This document shows positions 35,517 through 44,148 of a DNA stretch of 64,000 bases, one piece after another. Source of the DNA: Oscillospiraceae bacterium (GTDB taxonomy: Bacteria; Bacillota; Clostridia; Oscillospirales; Ruminococcaceae); NCBI GenBank assembly GCA_022766785.1, contig JALEOL010000025.1, forward strand, positions 16,831-80,830. Direction: 5' to 3'. The notes below the pieces were generated by a model, which did not search any database, was not told where the DNA came from, and saw nothing but the letters and a program-made list of their open reading frames with translations. The stretch's first letter is position 1. Each line of letters opens with the position of its first letter. The translations under genes were made by a program, and so were the position numbers.

Positions 35517-35975
35517 CTATATGATATCGATCTTCATGCGCAGTTCCTCGCCGGGAATTCCGTTTCTGGCGGGTCTGCGCTTTCCGTCACTCTGAAATCC
35601 GAATTCCGTGAAGAACCGCATCGCTTCGGCATTATTCTCATTCACCCACAGGAAAGCGTTCTTCATTCTCATGCTGCGCATATTCCTCAGAGAATGCGAC
35701 AGCAGCTTTCTGCCAAGCCCGATACGCCGGTGATCGCCGGTTATACAGATAATGCCTATCTCACAGCTGTCAGGTATCATTGAGCTTGTACACACGCAGA
35801 CCCCCTCATTCCGTTTGTCGCAGGAGACAACGGAAATGAGCAGCGCCTGTTTCATGCACCATGTGAAATAAACGGAGTCAAAATGCCGGGTGTACTCTCC
35901 GGTGTCAGCTATTCCGGACAATTCCACCGGAGAAAACTGCGAAGACTTCAGAACGTTCTGAATATTAATTATCAC
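35517..35975 (-). CDS. GNAT N-acetyltransferase embedded in the leu operon
   Basis: 152 residues from a GTG start preceded by GAGGGGGCGG. The acetyl-CoA loop is [17 protein letters not shown] (R-R-x-G-L-G) and [14 protein letters not shown] closes the domain. It lies 21 nt after leuD and 13 nt before leuB, so it is part of the leu operon. Its acceptor is unknown. It is a different GNAT subtype from the one in the arg operon. Confidence 0.82.
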   Translation of the reverse strand: MIINIQNVLKSSQFSPVELSGIADTGEYTRHFDSVYFTWCMKQALLISVVSCDKRNEGVCVCTSSMIPDSCEIGIICITGDHRRIGLGRKLLSHSLRNMRSMRMKNAFLWVNENNAEAMRFFTEFGFQSDGKRRPARNGIPGEELRMKIDII

Positions 35976-35996
35976 AGAACCGCCCCCTCGGATAAA

Positions 35997-36479
35997 TTAC
36001 CCCTTGAGCGAATTCAGAAGTCCGCCCTTGTTAATGATCTCCTTGATGAAATCCGGGAACGGCTGAGCCTGGTAGGTCTTGCCCTTTGTGACATTAGTTA
36101 TCATGCCGGTGTCAAAATCAATATCCACCTCGTTGCCATCGTCGATATCCTTTGCGGCAGCGTCGCATTCAAGTATCGGCAGACCTATATTGATCGCGTT
36201 GCGGTAGAATATCCTTGCGAAAGTGGACGCGATAACGCACGCAATACCGCTTTCCTTGATAGCTATCGGAGCGTGCTCACGGGAGCTGCCGCAGCCGAAG
36301 TTGAGGTTTGCGACCATGATGTCGCCGGGCTTCACCCTGTTCACGAAATCCTTGTCGATATCCTCCATGCAGTGGGAGGCAAGCTCCTTGTGATCTGCGG
36401 TGTTGAGATATCTTGCCGGGATTATTACGTCTGTATCTACATTATCGCCGTACTTATGTACTATGCCGTGTGCTTTCAT
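35997..36479 (-). CDS. leuD: 3-Isopropylmalate dehydratase small subunit
   Basis: 160 residues, the short archaeal/clostridial-type LeuD. It starts with [18 protein letters not shown] and has the key loop [12 protein letters not shown]. It pairs with LeuC to isomerise 2-isopropylmalate. It starts 11 nt after leuC. Confidence 0.96.
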   Translation of the reverse strand: MKAHGIVHKYGDNVDTDVIIPARYLNTADHKELASHCMEDIDKDFVNRVKPGDIMVANLNFGCGSSREHAPIAIKESGIACVIASTFARIFYRNAINIGLPILECDAAAKDIDDGNEVDIDFDTGMITNVTKGKTYQAQPFPDFIKEIINKGGLLNSLKG

Positions 36480-36490
36480 ATTTGCCCTCC

Positions 36491-37756
36491 TTATTCCTGT
36501 ACATCAGAGATATAACCGGTCAGGGCGCTCGCAGCTGCGATAGCCGGACTTGCGAGATATACCTCAGAGGTCACGTCGCCCATTCTGCCGACGAAATTAC
36601 GGTTTGTGGTGGAGACAGCTCTCTCACCCGGGGCAAGTATACCCATATGACCGCCAAGGCAGGGGCCGCAGGTTGGCGCGGAAACCACCATGCCTGCTTC
36701 AACGAATATTTCAAGCAGACCGTTTCTCAGCGCGTCAAGGTAGATCTGCTGGGTCGCCGGGATAACGATAGCGCGCACGCCCTTAGCGACTTTCTTGCCC
36801 TTTACAACAGCCGCAGCGGTCTCCAGGTCGGAATATCTGCCGTTGGTGCAGGAGCCAATAACCACCTGGTCTATCTTTATCTTATCCATCTTTGCGATCT
36901 CATCTATCGTCTTTGTGTTCTCGGGGAGATGAGGGAAGGATACGGTCGGGCGGACAGTTGACAGGTCGATGTCGATCACGCGGCTGTACTCTGCGTCCGG
37001 GTCAGCCTTGAGCACCTCGAACTGACGGTCAGTTCTGCCCTTGACATAAGCGAGCGTTACCTCGTCTACCTCGAAAATGCCATTCTTTGCGCCGGCTTCG
37101 ATCGCCATATTTGCCATGCACAGACGGTCGTCCATAGAAAGGCTTTTAAGCCCCTCTCCGGTGAACTCCATGGACTGGTACAAAGCGCCGTCAACGCCGA
37201 TCATGCCGATGATGTGCAGGATAACGTCCTTGCCGCTCACCCACTTGCCGAGCTTTCCGGTAAGGTTGAACTTTATCGCCGAGGGCACCTTGAACCACGC
37301 CTCTCCGGTAGCCATTCCGGCAGCCATATCAGTGGAGCCTACGCCGGTGGAAAACGCGCCGAGCGCTCCGTATGTACAGGTATGGCTGTCAGCGCCGATA
37401 ACACAGTCAGACGGCACAACAAGACCTTTTTCGGGGAGCAGTGCGTGCTCAATGCCCACGTTTCCCACATCATAATAGTTCACGATGTCGTATTTATCAG
37501 CGAAATTGCGGCACTGCTGGCACTGCTTTGCCGCCTTGATATCCTTGTTTGGGGTGAAGTGATCCATTACAAGGGAGATCTTTGTGCGGTCAAAAACGCT
37601 GTCAAAGCCGTTCTTCTGAAATTCATTGATAGCCACCGGGCTGGTGATATCGTTGCCGAGCACCATATCCAGCTTAGCCCTGATGAGCTGTCCCGGTACA
37701 ACACTGTCAAGACCCGCATGCTTCGCAAGGATCTTCTGTGTCATCGTCATACCCAT
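36491..37756 (-). CDS. leuC: 3-Isopropylmalate dehydratase large subunit
   Basis: 421 residues from the ATG at 37756, preceded by AGGAGGAATACACA. The frame stays open to 37882 but that part overlaps the promoter. The [4Fe-4S] ligands are in VIGSCTNGR and [25 protein letters not shown] is also present. It is aconitase-like. It is first gene of the leu cluster. leuA is not in the window. Confidence 0.96.
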   Translation of the reverse strand: MGMTMTQKILAKHAGLDSVVPGQLIRAKLDMVLGNDITSPVAINEFQKNGFDSVFDRTKISLVMDHFTPNKDIKAAKQCQQCRNFADKYDIVNYYDVGNVGIEHALLPEKGLVVPSDCVIGADSHTCTYGALGAFSTGVGSTDMAAGMATGEAWFKVPSAIKFNLTGKLGKWVSGKDVILHIIGMIGVDGALYQSMEFTGEGLKSLSMDDRLCMANMAIEAGAKNGIFEVDEVTLAYVKGRTDRQFEVLKADPDAEYSRVIDIDLSTVRPTVSFPHLPENTKTIDEIAKMDKIKIDQVVIGSCTNGRYSDLETAAAVVKGKKVAKGVRAIVIPATQQIYLDALRNGLLEIFVEAGMVVSAPTCGPCLGGHMGILAPGERAVSTTNRNFVGRMGDVTSEVYLASPAIAAASALTGYISDVQE

Positions 37757-37805
37757 TGTGTATTCCTCCTGAGTTTTGATACGCCTTTTACAGGCTTTAC
37801 ACTTT

Positions 37806-37834
37806 ATTATAGCACTTTTTTGTTGCTGTGTAAA
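37806..37834 (-). promoter_or_regulatory. Promoter of the leu operon
   Basis: Minus strand TTTACA (37834-37829), 17-nt spacer, TATAAT (37811-37806), 50 nt before leuC. The short leader has no room for a T-box. Confidence 0.75.
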
Positions 37835-37916
37835 GGGGTAAAGTGAGAAAAAATTCACCGCGCAGCTCCCAGCCGATTTCAAGCAAGTGGTTTTTTCAGA
37901 AATTTTGTTATACTAC

Positions 37917-37945
37917 TTGACAAATCGCTCAGAATGGTGTAAAAT
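37917..37945 (+). promoter_or_regulatory. Promoter of tRNA-Ser
   Basis: TTGACA (37917-37922), 17-nt spacer, TAAAAT (37940-37945), 16 nt before the mature tRNA. It shares TTGACAAATCG-Y-TC and the same -10 with the tRNA-Leu promoter. Confidence 0.82.
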
Positions 37946-37961
37946 AGATACGTTATATTAT

Positions 37962-38050
37962 GGAAGCGTATCGAAGTGGTCATAACGGGACTGACTCGAA
38001 ATCAGTTGTACCTCACGGTACCGTGGGTTCGAATCCCACCGCTTCCGCCA
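37962..38050 (+). tRNA. tRNA-Ser (anticodon CGA)
   Basis: 89 nt, class II. Acceptor GGAAGCG / CGCTTCC with encoded CCA; anticodon arm ACTGA-CTCGAAA-TCAGT gives CGA; a long variable arm (TACCTCACGGTA region); T arm GGGTTCGAATCCC. Confidence 0.96.
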
Positions 38051-38058
38051 TTTGGTTG

Positions 38059-38089
38059 AAGGATCGCGTTCTGTAATGCGGTCCTTTTG
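38059..38089 (+). terminator. Terminator of tRNA-Ser
   Basis: AAGGATCGC pairs with GCGGTCCTT (one G-U), followed by TTGATT. Confidence 0.65.
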
Positions 38090-38119
38090 ATTATTCCAAC
38101 TTTATTGTTCGAGGGTCTT

Positions 38120-38911
38120 ATGGAAAAACTGATAGCTGCATTATTATCGCTGATGATCTCCACCCTGACCATTCCGGATCAGTATAAACCTGATCTTGTG
38201 GTGGACGGGCACCCCCTGAGGCTCACGTTCGAGGACGAATTCAACGGGCAGGAGCTTGACAGCACCAAATGGGTGCGTGCCGATGAAATGAAGCGCCAGG
38301 ACAAGGAAAATTACTGGTCGGACAGTATGACACGTCTGAACGGAAAAGGTCAGCTGGTGCTCAGCGCCCGTACCGACAGAGATACCGGCAATATACTTAC
38401 CGGGGCGGTATGGACGAAAGGTCTGTTCGAGCAGAGCTATGGCTATTTTGAGATATGCACCACACTGAACACCGTTCCTGGCTACTGGACTGCATTCTGG
38501 CTGATCACGGATAATGTCATGAGCGAGGAAAACGGCGGCAGGGACGGGACTGAAATAGACGTGTACGAGAGCGCATATCACGACGAGGGTCTTGTGCAGC
38601 ACACGCTCCACTGGGACGGCTATACAGAAAAGCACCGCTCAGAGGGCTCGCATGCCCCGCTTGTCTATGATAAGGAATATCATACGTTCGGGGTGCTCTG
38701 GACGCCGGAGGAATACATCTTTTACGTTGACGGAAACGAGACCTGGCGCACAGACGCCGCTGCCGCCGGAGGTACCTGCGAAGTACCTTTATATATGATA
38801 ATATCGGCAGAAACAGGCTCCTGGACTTACAGCCAGCTTGACAAGAATAGTCTCCGGGACAGGATCATGATAGAATATGTGAGAGCATACTCCCTTATGG
38901 AACAGCAATAA
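38120..38911 (+). CDS. GH16-family beta-glucanase (laminarinase/lichenase type)
   Basis: 263 residues from the ATG at 38120, which follows GAGGGTCTT and begins a signal-like stretch (EKLIAALLSLMISTL). Earlier Met at 38087 has no ribosome site. The GH16 beta-jellyroll is evident: FEDEFNGQELDSTKW, WTKGLFEQSYGYFEI, the catalytic motif EIDVYES (nucleophile and acid/base Glu) near residue 150, and HTFGVLWTPEEYIFYVDG. It would cut beta-1,3 or mixed beta-1,3/1,4-glucans outside the cell. Confidence 0.9.
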   Translation: MEKLIAALLSLMISTLTIPDQYKPDLVVDGHPLRLTFEDEFNGQELDSTKWVRADEMKRQDKENYWSDSMTRLNGKGQLVLSARTDRDTGNILTGAVWTKGLFEQSYGYFEICTTLNTVPGYWTAFWLITDNVMSEENGGRDGTEIDVYESAYHDEGLVQHTLHWDGYTEKHRSEGSHAPLVYDKEYHTFGVLWTPEEYIFYVDGNETWRTDAAAAGGTCEVPLYMIISAETGSWTYSQLDKNSLRDRIMIEYVRAYSLMEQQ

Positions 38912-38949
38912 AATCTTCCGACAGACCTTGCTTTTTTCTTACGAACCGC

Positions 38950-38978
38950 TTGAAACGACCGGGCAGATATTATATAAT
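38950..38978 (+). promoter_or_regulatory. Promoter of the alpha-galactosidase gene
   Basis: TTGAAA (38950-38955), 17-nt spacer, TATAAT (38973-38978). Confidence 0.75.
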
Positions 38979-39018
38979 CAACACAAGATTAAATAACCTA
39001 ATATAAGGAGTACCTGTA

Positions 39019-40293
39019 ATGAACGACCGCAAAATTTTTGTCAAGACCCCGCCAATGGGCTGGAACAGCTGGGACTGCTACGGCACAGCAGTAAACGAGG
39101 ACACAGTCCGCGCAAACGCCGAATTCATGGCAAAGCACCTTAAAGGCTTTGGCTGGGAATACATCGTTGTTGACATTCAGTGGAGCAATCCCATAGCCCT
39201 GAACCACGAATACCAGCCGTTCACCGAGCTTTGCATGGACGAATACTCCCGGCTGATACCTGCAGCAGAGCGCTTCCCCTCCTCCGCAGGCGGAAAGGGC
39301 TTCGCTCCCCTGGCTGAATATGTTCACTCCCTGGGGCTTAAATTCGGCATACACATTATGAGAGGTATCCCCCGTCAGGCAGTACACCGCAACACCGCGA
39401 TCAAAGGTACTGACAAGACCGCGCGCCAGATCGCCAGGACTGCCAGCATATGCCAGTGGAATACCGATATGTACGGCGTTGATCCTGAAAAAGAGGGCGC
39501 ACGGGCTTACTATGACAGCATTTTTGAGCTGTACAAGTCCTGGGGCGTGGACTTCATCAAGGTAGACGACATCTGCCGTGAGCTTCCCCACGAGGAAAGC
39601 GAGCTTGTCATGCTCAGCGAATCTCTGCGCTCCTGCGGCAGAGATATGGTGCTAAGCCTCTCACCCGGGGCGGCGCTCCCGGAAAAGGCAGAGCTTTACA
39701 AGCAGGTCAGCAACATGTGGCGTATCACTGATGATTTCTGGGATAACTGGGAGCAATTGCATGATATGTTCAGCCGTGCGCAGACCTGGTGCATTCACGC
39801 CGCAGCAGGTCACTTTCCGGACGCTGATATGCTTCCCATTGGAGCGATTCTTCAGGATTACGGAGCTGATGGCTGGACAAAATTCACACATGACGAACAG
39901 ATCACAATGATGAGCCTGTGGAGCATAATGCGTTCTCCGCTTATCATAGGCGGCGAAATGACAAAGTTCGACGAGTTCACCATGAGTCTGCTGACAAATC
40001 CTGACATCATCGACTGCCTGAACAATACCCATTCCGCGCACCCGCTGTTCCGCAGGACAGTTGACGGAAACGAACAGATCGCGTGGTTTACTACCCACGA
40101 GGACGGGAAAACTTTCTATGCAGCGCTGTTCAACTGTGGCGAAAGCGAGTGCAGGATCACCGCGGAGCTTCCTGTTTCCTGCCGGCTTTCTGCACGCGAA
40201 GTCTGGACAGGGGCATTCTGCGAGGCAGCCGGAAGCATATCTGCATCAGTAAAGCCCCACGGAACGGCAATGTTCAGGCTGACACGCGTCTGA
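39019..40293 (+). CDS. GH27-family alpha-galactosidase
   Basis: 424 residues with no signal peptide, so intracellular. The family start PPMGWNSWDCYG (about 11-22) is followed by YIVVDIQW, the nucleophile region DFIKVDDI (near residue 180), the acid/base region WRITDDFWDNW (about 235), and the segment SLWSIMRSPLIIGGEM. A C-terminal beta domain follows. It releases alpha-galactose from raffinose-type or galactomannan oligosaccharides; some relatives are beta-L-arabinopyranosidases. The start follows AAGGAGTACCTGTA. Confidence 0.9.
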   Translation: MNDRKIFVKTPPMGWNSWDCYGTAVNEDTVRANAEFMAKHLKGFGWEYIVVDIQWSNPIALNHEYQPFTELCMDEYSRLIPAAERFPSSAGGKGFAPLAEYVHSLGLKFGIHIMRGIPRQAVHRNTAIKGTDKTARQIARTASICQWNTDMYGVDPEKEGARAYYDSIFELYKSWGVDFIKVDDICRELPHEESELVMLSESLRSCGRDMVLSLSPGAALPEKAELYKQVSNMWRITDDFWDNWEQLHDMFSRAQTWCIHAAAGHFPDADMLPIGAILQDYGADGWTKFTHDEQITMMSLWSIMRSPLIIGGEMTKFDEFTMSLLTNPDIIDCLNNTHSAHPLFRRTVDGNEQIAWFTTHEDGKTFYAALFNCGESECRITAELPVSCRLSAREVWTGAFCEAAGSISASVKPHGTAMFRLTRV

Positions 40294-40303
40294 GGTAAAA
40301 GAA

Positions 40304-40993
40304 TTGAGTAACATAACCTACGAATATATCCGCAGAAACAAGGATATTCAGACCTATATCAACTACGCTGACGCCGCACTCAACACGATCGGCTACACTG
40401 AACACTCCAACGCGCATGTGGAGCGCGCGGCGGCGTCTGCATACAAGATACTGACCACCCTCGGCTACGAGCAGAGGACGTGCGAGCTGGCGGAGATCGC
40501 CGCATACATGCACGATATCGGCAACGTGATAAACCGCATAGACCACGCACAGAGCGGCGCGGTCATGGCGTTCCGTCTGCTGGACAACCTAGGAATGCCG
40601 GCAAACGAGATCTCGCTGATCGTATCCGCGATAGGCAACCACGACGAGGGTACTGCTGCTCCCGTTACACCCATTGCCGCCGCGCTCATCATCGCGGACA
40701 AGTCCGACGTGCGCCGCTCCAGGGTGCGTTCAGCGGACGGAGCATTCGTGCCGACCTCGGAGAACCTTGCCAAGGATATCCACGACCGGGTGAATTACGC
40801 CGTGGAAAAATCATCTCTGTACTTCTCTGAGGACAAAAATGACATCATTCTTGACCTCACGATCGACCAGAAAATATCCTCAATAATGGAATATTTTGAA
40901 ATTTTTCTCGACAGAATGAAGCTCTGCCGCAGGGCAGCGGAATTTCTGGGCATTCGTTTCAGGTTAAAGATCAACGAGGCGGTTTTGCTTTAG
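40304..40993 (+). CDS. HD-domain protein (probable phosphohydrolase)
   Basis: 229 residues from a TTG start with GAGGTAAAAGAA upstream. The HD metal ligands are visible: His in SNAHVERA (about 55), MHDIGN (about 84) and Asp in IIADKSDV (about 130). HD proteins cleave phosphate esters, commonly nucleotides. It begins 10 nt after the alpha-galactosidase, so it is probably its operon partner. The substrate is unknown. Confidence 0.82.
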   Translation: MSNITYEYIRRNKDIQTYINYADAALNTIGYTEHSNAHVERAAASAYKILTTLGYEQRTCELAEIAAYMHDIGNVINRIDHAQSGAVMAFRLLDNLGMPANEISLIVSAIGNHDEGTAAPVTPIAAALIIADKSDVRRSRVRSADGAFVPTSENLAKDIHDRVNYAVEKSSLYFSEDKNDIILDLTIDQKISSIMEYFEIFLDRMKLCRRAAEFLGIRFRLKINEAVLL

Positions 40994-41088
40994 CATGAAC
41001 TAACACCGTATAAATCTGATATATTGCCGGATTTCGGTCGCAATTCCACAATATTTTGAGAATTTTTTCGGAAATTTTAAAAAAGCAC

Positions 41089-41117
41089 TTGAAATTCCGG
41101 CAATTATATAGTAAAAT
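41089..41117 (+). promoter_or_regulatory. Promoter of the purine operon
   Basis: TTGAAA (41089-41094), 17-nt spacer, TAAAAT (41112-41117), leaving a leader of about 190 nt before purE. The 95 nt between the HD gene and this promoter show no gene. Confidence 0.75.
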
Positions 41118-41174
41118 ATAATTATGTTATTGTGCGTGTTACACAGCGCGGAAATCCAGTAAAAGGGAGAATTG

Positions 41175-41261
41175 ATGATGGGTGTAATTTTATGTCACAG
41201 CTATCATAGGGCAGATGCGGCTTCTTTTTACAGAATAAGTGCAACCATAACACAATTGTAA
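41175..41261 (+). CDS. 28-residue leader ORF upstream of purE
   Basis: ATGATG start with AAAAGGGAGAATTG in front, encoding 28 residues (begins MMGVILCHSYHR) and ending 6 nt before the terminator hairpin. There is no run of a single regulatory codon, so ribosome stalling on one amino acid is not obvious. Its position between promoter and terminator suggests a leader peptide or simply a structured leader. Confidence 0.45.
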   Translation: MMGVILCHSYHRADAASFYRISATITQL

Positions 41262-41267
41262 CTTAAT

Positions 41268-41301
41268 TTAGCTGTATTCCGCATACAGCTAATTTTTATT
41301 T
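41268..41301 (+). terminator. Leader terminator (attenuator) before purE
   Basis: A 10-bp perfect stem TTAGCTGTAT / ATACAGCTAA with 5-nt loop is followed by TTTTTATTT, only 14 nt before the purE ATG. Because purE has no promoter after it, it must be bypassed. ACAGCTA at 41197-41203, inside the leader ORF, can pair with TAGCTGT (41269-41275) and form a competing antiterminator. No known purine, PRPP or guanine riboswitch consensus was recognised. Confidence 0.75.
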
Positions 41302-41315
41302 CAGGAGGAAGATAC

Positions 41316-41828
41316 ATGTCAGAACAGAAAAAAGTCGGCATAGTAATGGGCAGCGACAGCGATTTTCCGGTCGTTCGCAAGGCTGCCGAGGCTTTAAAGG
41401 AATTTGGCATTCCTTTCGAGATGAGGGTGCTTTCTGCGCACCGCTCCCCCGCTCAGGTTGCTGAGTTCGCAAAAAGCGCCCGGGACAACGGCTTCGGCGT
41501 TATAATCGCTGCGGCAGGAATGGCGGCTCACCTCGCCGGAGCTGTCGCAGGAAACACCACCCTGCCGGTGATCGCAATTCCGGTTAAGGCAAAGGCGCTG
41601 GAGGGCGTTGACGCACTTTTAAGCTCGGTAATGATGCCACCGGGAGTTCCGGTCGCAACAGTTGGAATTGACACCGCCGCAAACGCAGGCTACCTTGCTG
41701 CTGAGATACTCGCGGTATCAGACCCCGAACTTGCGGACAAGCTGCTGGAATTCAAGAAAAAGCAGAACGAGAAGAACCTCGCCGCCGACGCAAAAATGCA
41801 GGAGACCGTAAAAAACGAGCTTTCCTGA
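41316..41828 (+). CDS. purE: N5-carboxyaminoimidazole ribonucleotide mutase
   Basis: 170 residues. MGSDSDFPV near the start, SAHRSP and IAAAGMAAHLAG form the active site of PurE. It rearranges N5-CAIR to CAIR in the sixth step of purine synthesis (class I) or carboxylates AIR directly (class II); no purK is in the window. The first gene of the operon, with TCAGGAGGAAGATAC upstream. The charged C-terminal tail is longer than minimal PurE. Confidence 0.95.
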   Translation: MSEQKKVGIVMGSDSDFPVVRKAAEALKEFGIPFEMRVLSAHRSPAQVAEFAKSARDNGFGVIIAAAGMAAHLAGAVAGNTTLPVIAIPVKAKALEGVDALLSSVMMPPGVPVATVGIDTAANAGYLAAEILAVSDPELADKLLEFKKKQNEKNLAADAKMQETVKNELS

Positions 41829-41893
41829 CCTATCAAACGACAATTCGTCCCGACGGGACACAAATAAACAAATAAGACAAAGGAGATAATATC

Positions 41894-42616
41894 ATGAGCT
41901 ACACAAAGGCAGAACAGCTTTACGAGGGAAAGGCAAAGAAGGTTTTCGCATGTGCAGAGAACCCCGACTACGTTATCGTATCCTACAAGGACGACGCTAC
42001 TGCGTTCAACGGTCTGAAAAAGGGTCAGATCAGCGGTAAGGGCGTTATAAACAACAAGATGACCAACTACATGTTCGGACTGCTTGAGAAAGAAGGCATT
42101 CCCACCCACCTCATTGAGGAGATCAACGACCGCGAGACCGTTGTAAAGAAGGTGGAGATCGTTCCGCTGGAGGTTATCGTAAGAAACGTCGCAGCAGGCA
42201 GCTTCTCCAAGAAGCTCGGTATTGAGGAGGGCACTCCCTTAAAGCAGCCCACCCTTGAATTCAGCTACAAGAACGACGACCTCGGCGACCCTTTCATCAA
42301 CAGCTACTATGCGCTGGGTCTAGGTCTTGCCACACAGGAGGAGATCGACACGATCACCAAGTACGCGTTCGCAGTCAACAAGTTCATGCTTGACTACTTC
42401 AAGAAGCTCAACATCGACCTTATCGACTTCAAGATCGAGTTCGGTCGCTTCCACGATCAGATAATCCTCGCAGACGAGATCTCCCCGGATACCTGCCGCT
42501 TCTGGGATTCCACCACTCACGAGAAGCTGGACAAGGATCGTTTCCGCAGGGATATGGGCGGCGTTGAGGACGCTTACCAGGAGATCATGCGTCGTATCTT
42601 CGGCGAGAACAAGTAA
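41894..42616 (+). CDS. purC: SAICAR synthase
   Basis: 240 residues. [10 protein letters not shown] near residue 8, VRNVAAGSF and [20 protein letters not shown] are SAICAR synthetase signatures. It condenses CAIR with aspartate. The start follows AAAGGAGATAATATC. Confidence 0.97.
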   Translation: MSYTKAEQLYEGKAKKVFACAENPDYVIVSYKDDATAFNGLKKGQISGKGVINNKMTNYMFGLLEKEGIPTHLIEEINDRETVVKKVEIVPLEVIVRNVAAGSFSKKLGIEEGTPLKQPTLEFSYKNDDLGDPFINSYYALGLGLATQEEIDTITKYAFAVNKFMLDYFKKLNIDLIDFKIEFGRFHDQIILADEISPDTCRFWDSTTHEKLDKDRFRRDMGGVEDAYQEIMRRIFGENK

Positions 42617-42653
42617 TTTTCAAAAGCAAGGGAAACGGGATATTACGCGGCTT

Positions 42654-42677
42654 TCCGGGGCGCTTCACGACCCCGGA
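42654..42677 (+). other. Hairpin between purC and the purF paralog
   Basis: TCCGGGG / CCCCGGA, a perfect GC-rich 7-bp stem with a 10-nt loop in the 101-nt gap, without a T run. It may mark RNA processing or mRNA stability. Confidence 0.5.
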
Positions 42678-42717
42678 TCAACCGTGAACAGACAGAGAAA
42701 AGGCGGTAAAACTTTAT

Positions 42718-44142
42718 ATGGGCGGATTTTTCGGAGCAGCAACAGAAAACAACTGTATAAGCGACGTATTCTTCGGCACGGACTACCACTCCCACCTCGG
42801 CACACGACGCGGCGGCATGACGGCTTATTCCCCTGAGAAGGGCTTCCAGAGGAGCATTCACAGCATTGAGAACTCGCCGTTCCGCACCAAATTCGAGAAC
42901 GACGTGGACGGAATGACAGGAAACCTGTGCATCGGCAGCATCAGCGACACTGACCCTCAGCCTATCCTGCTGAAGTCGCAGCTTGGCACCTACGCTATCT
43001 GCAACATCGGCATAATCAACAATGACGAAGAACTTTGCAGCGAACTGCTGAGCAAGTCCAGTGCGAGCTTTGAGACCATGAGCAGCGGTAAAGTAAATTC
43101 CTCATCGCTCATAGGGGCGCTTATTGCGCAGAAGGGCAATATCGTTGACGGTATCCGCTACGCTCAGGAGAGGATCGTAGGTACGATGTCGCTGCTGATA
43201 CTCACCGAGGACGGCATCATCGCAGCCCGGGACAAGGACGGCAGACTCCCGATCATCATCGGCAGACGTGACGACGGCTATTGTGTGTCGTTTGAGAGCT
43301 TTGCATTCCAGAAGCTGGGATACGAGATCTACCGTGAAATGCTCCCCGGAGAGATCGTAAAGATCACCTCAAAACGCGCGGAAGTTCTCAGCGAAGGAAC
43401 TCAGAAAAACCTGAAGATATGCACGTTCCTGTGGACTTACTACGGCTATCCCAACTCAGTATATGAGGGCGTCACCGTAGAAACGATGCGCACAAGAAAC
43501 GGCGAAATTATGGCTGAGCACGATATCCGGAACGGCACCCTGCCCGATGTTGACTTCATCTGCGGCGTGCCCGATTCCGGCGTTCCCCATGCGATTGGCT
43601 ATGCAAACCGCAGCGGTATTCCTTTCGCACGTCCTTTTATAAAGTATACCCCCACATGGCCGCGCAGCTTCATGCCGCAGAGCCAGTCCATGAGAAACAA
43701 GGTTGCAAAGATGAAGCTTATCCCCGTTCACGAGCTTATCGAGGGGAAAAAGCTCCTGTTCGTAGACGACAGCATCGTAAGAGGCACGCAGATGCGCGAG
43801 ACCGTGGAATTCCTCTACGCGAACGGCGCAAAGGAAGTTCACACGAGGTCTGCATGTCCGCCGATAATGTACGGGTGCAAGTACCTGAACTTCTCCCGGA
43901 GCACCTCTGAGCTTGACCTCATAGCACGCCGCATTATCCACGAATTTGAGGGCGAGGACGGCGTGAAGTATATCAGCGAATACAGCGATACCAAAACAGA
44001 ACGCGGAAAGCGTCTGAGAGCCGAGATATGCAAACGTCTCAAGCTCACATCGCTGGAATTCCAGTCGCTGGAGGGTACGGTAAAGGCTGTCGGACTTCCG
44101 GAAAGCGGGCTTTGCAGCTACTGCTGGAACGGAAAGGAATGA
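42718..44142 (+). CDS. PurF paralog lacking the glutaminase nucleophile
   Basis: 474 residues aligned end to end with PurF. The N-terminus reads MGGFFGAA where true PurF has (M)CGVFG, so the N-terminal nucleophile Cys is a Gly and glutamine hydrolysis should be lost. The phosphoribosyltransferase half keeps FVDDSIVRGTQM (PRPP loop) and CGVPDSGVPHAIG. Cysteines matching the Fe-S ligands remain (KICTFLW, YGCKYL, SGLCSYC). It may be ammonia-dependent, act as a partner or regulator of the next gene's PurF, or do something else. It lies 6 nt before purF in the same operon. Confidence 0.85.
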   Translation: MGGFFGAATENNCISDVFFGTDYHSHLGTRRGGMTAYSPEKGFQRSIHSIENSPFRTKFENDVDGMTGNLCIGSISDTDPQPILLKSQLGTYAICNIGIINNDEELCSELLSKSSASFETMSSGKVNSSSLIGALIAQKGNIVDGIRYAQERIVGTMSLLILTEDGIIAARDKDGRLPIIIGRRDDGYCVSFESFAFQKLGYEIYREMLPGEIVKITSKRAEVLSEGTQKNLKICTFLWTYYGYPNSVYEGVTVETMRTRNGEIMAEHDIRNGTLPDVDFICGVPDSGVPHAIGYANRSGIPFARPFIKYTPTWPRSFMPQSQSMRNKVAKMKLIPVHELIEGKKLLFVDDSIVRGTQMRETVEFLYANGAKEVHTRSACPPIMYGCKYLNFSRSTSELDLIARRIIHEFEGEDGVKYISEYSDTKTERGKRLRAEICKRLKLTSLEFQSLEGTVKAVGLPESGLCSYCWNGKE

Positions 44143-44148
44143 TATACT

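Noticed and set aside
37757-37834. T-box leucine leader for leuC
   Set aside because: The leader is too short and lacks the T-box core sequence and a terminator.
41118-41315. Known purine, PRPP (ykkC) or ZTP riboswitch in the purE leader
   Set aside because: None of the conserved core sequences could be found by eye, so only a generic attenuator is reported.
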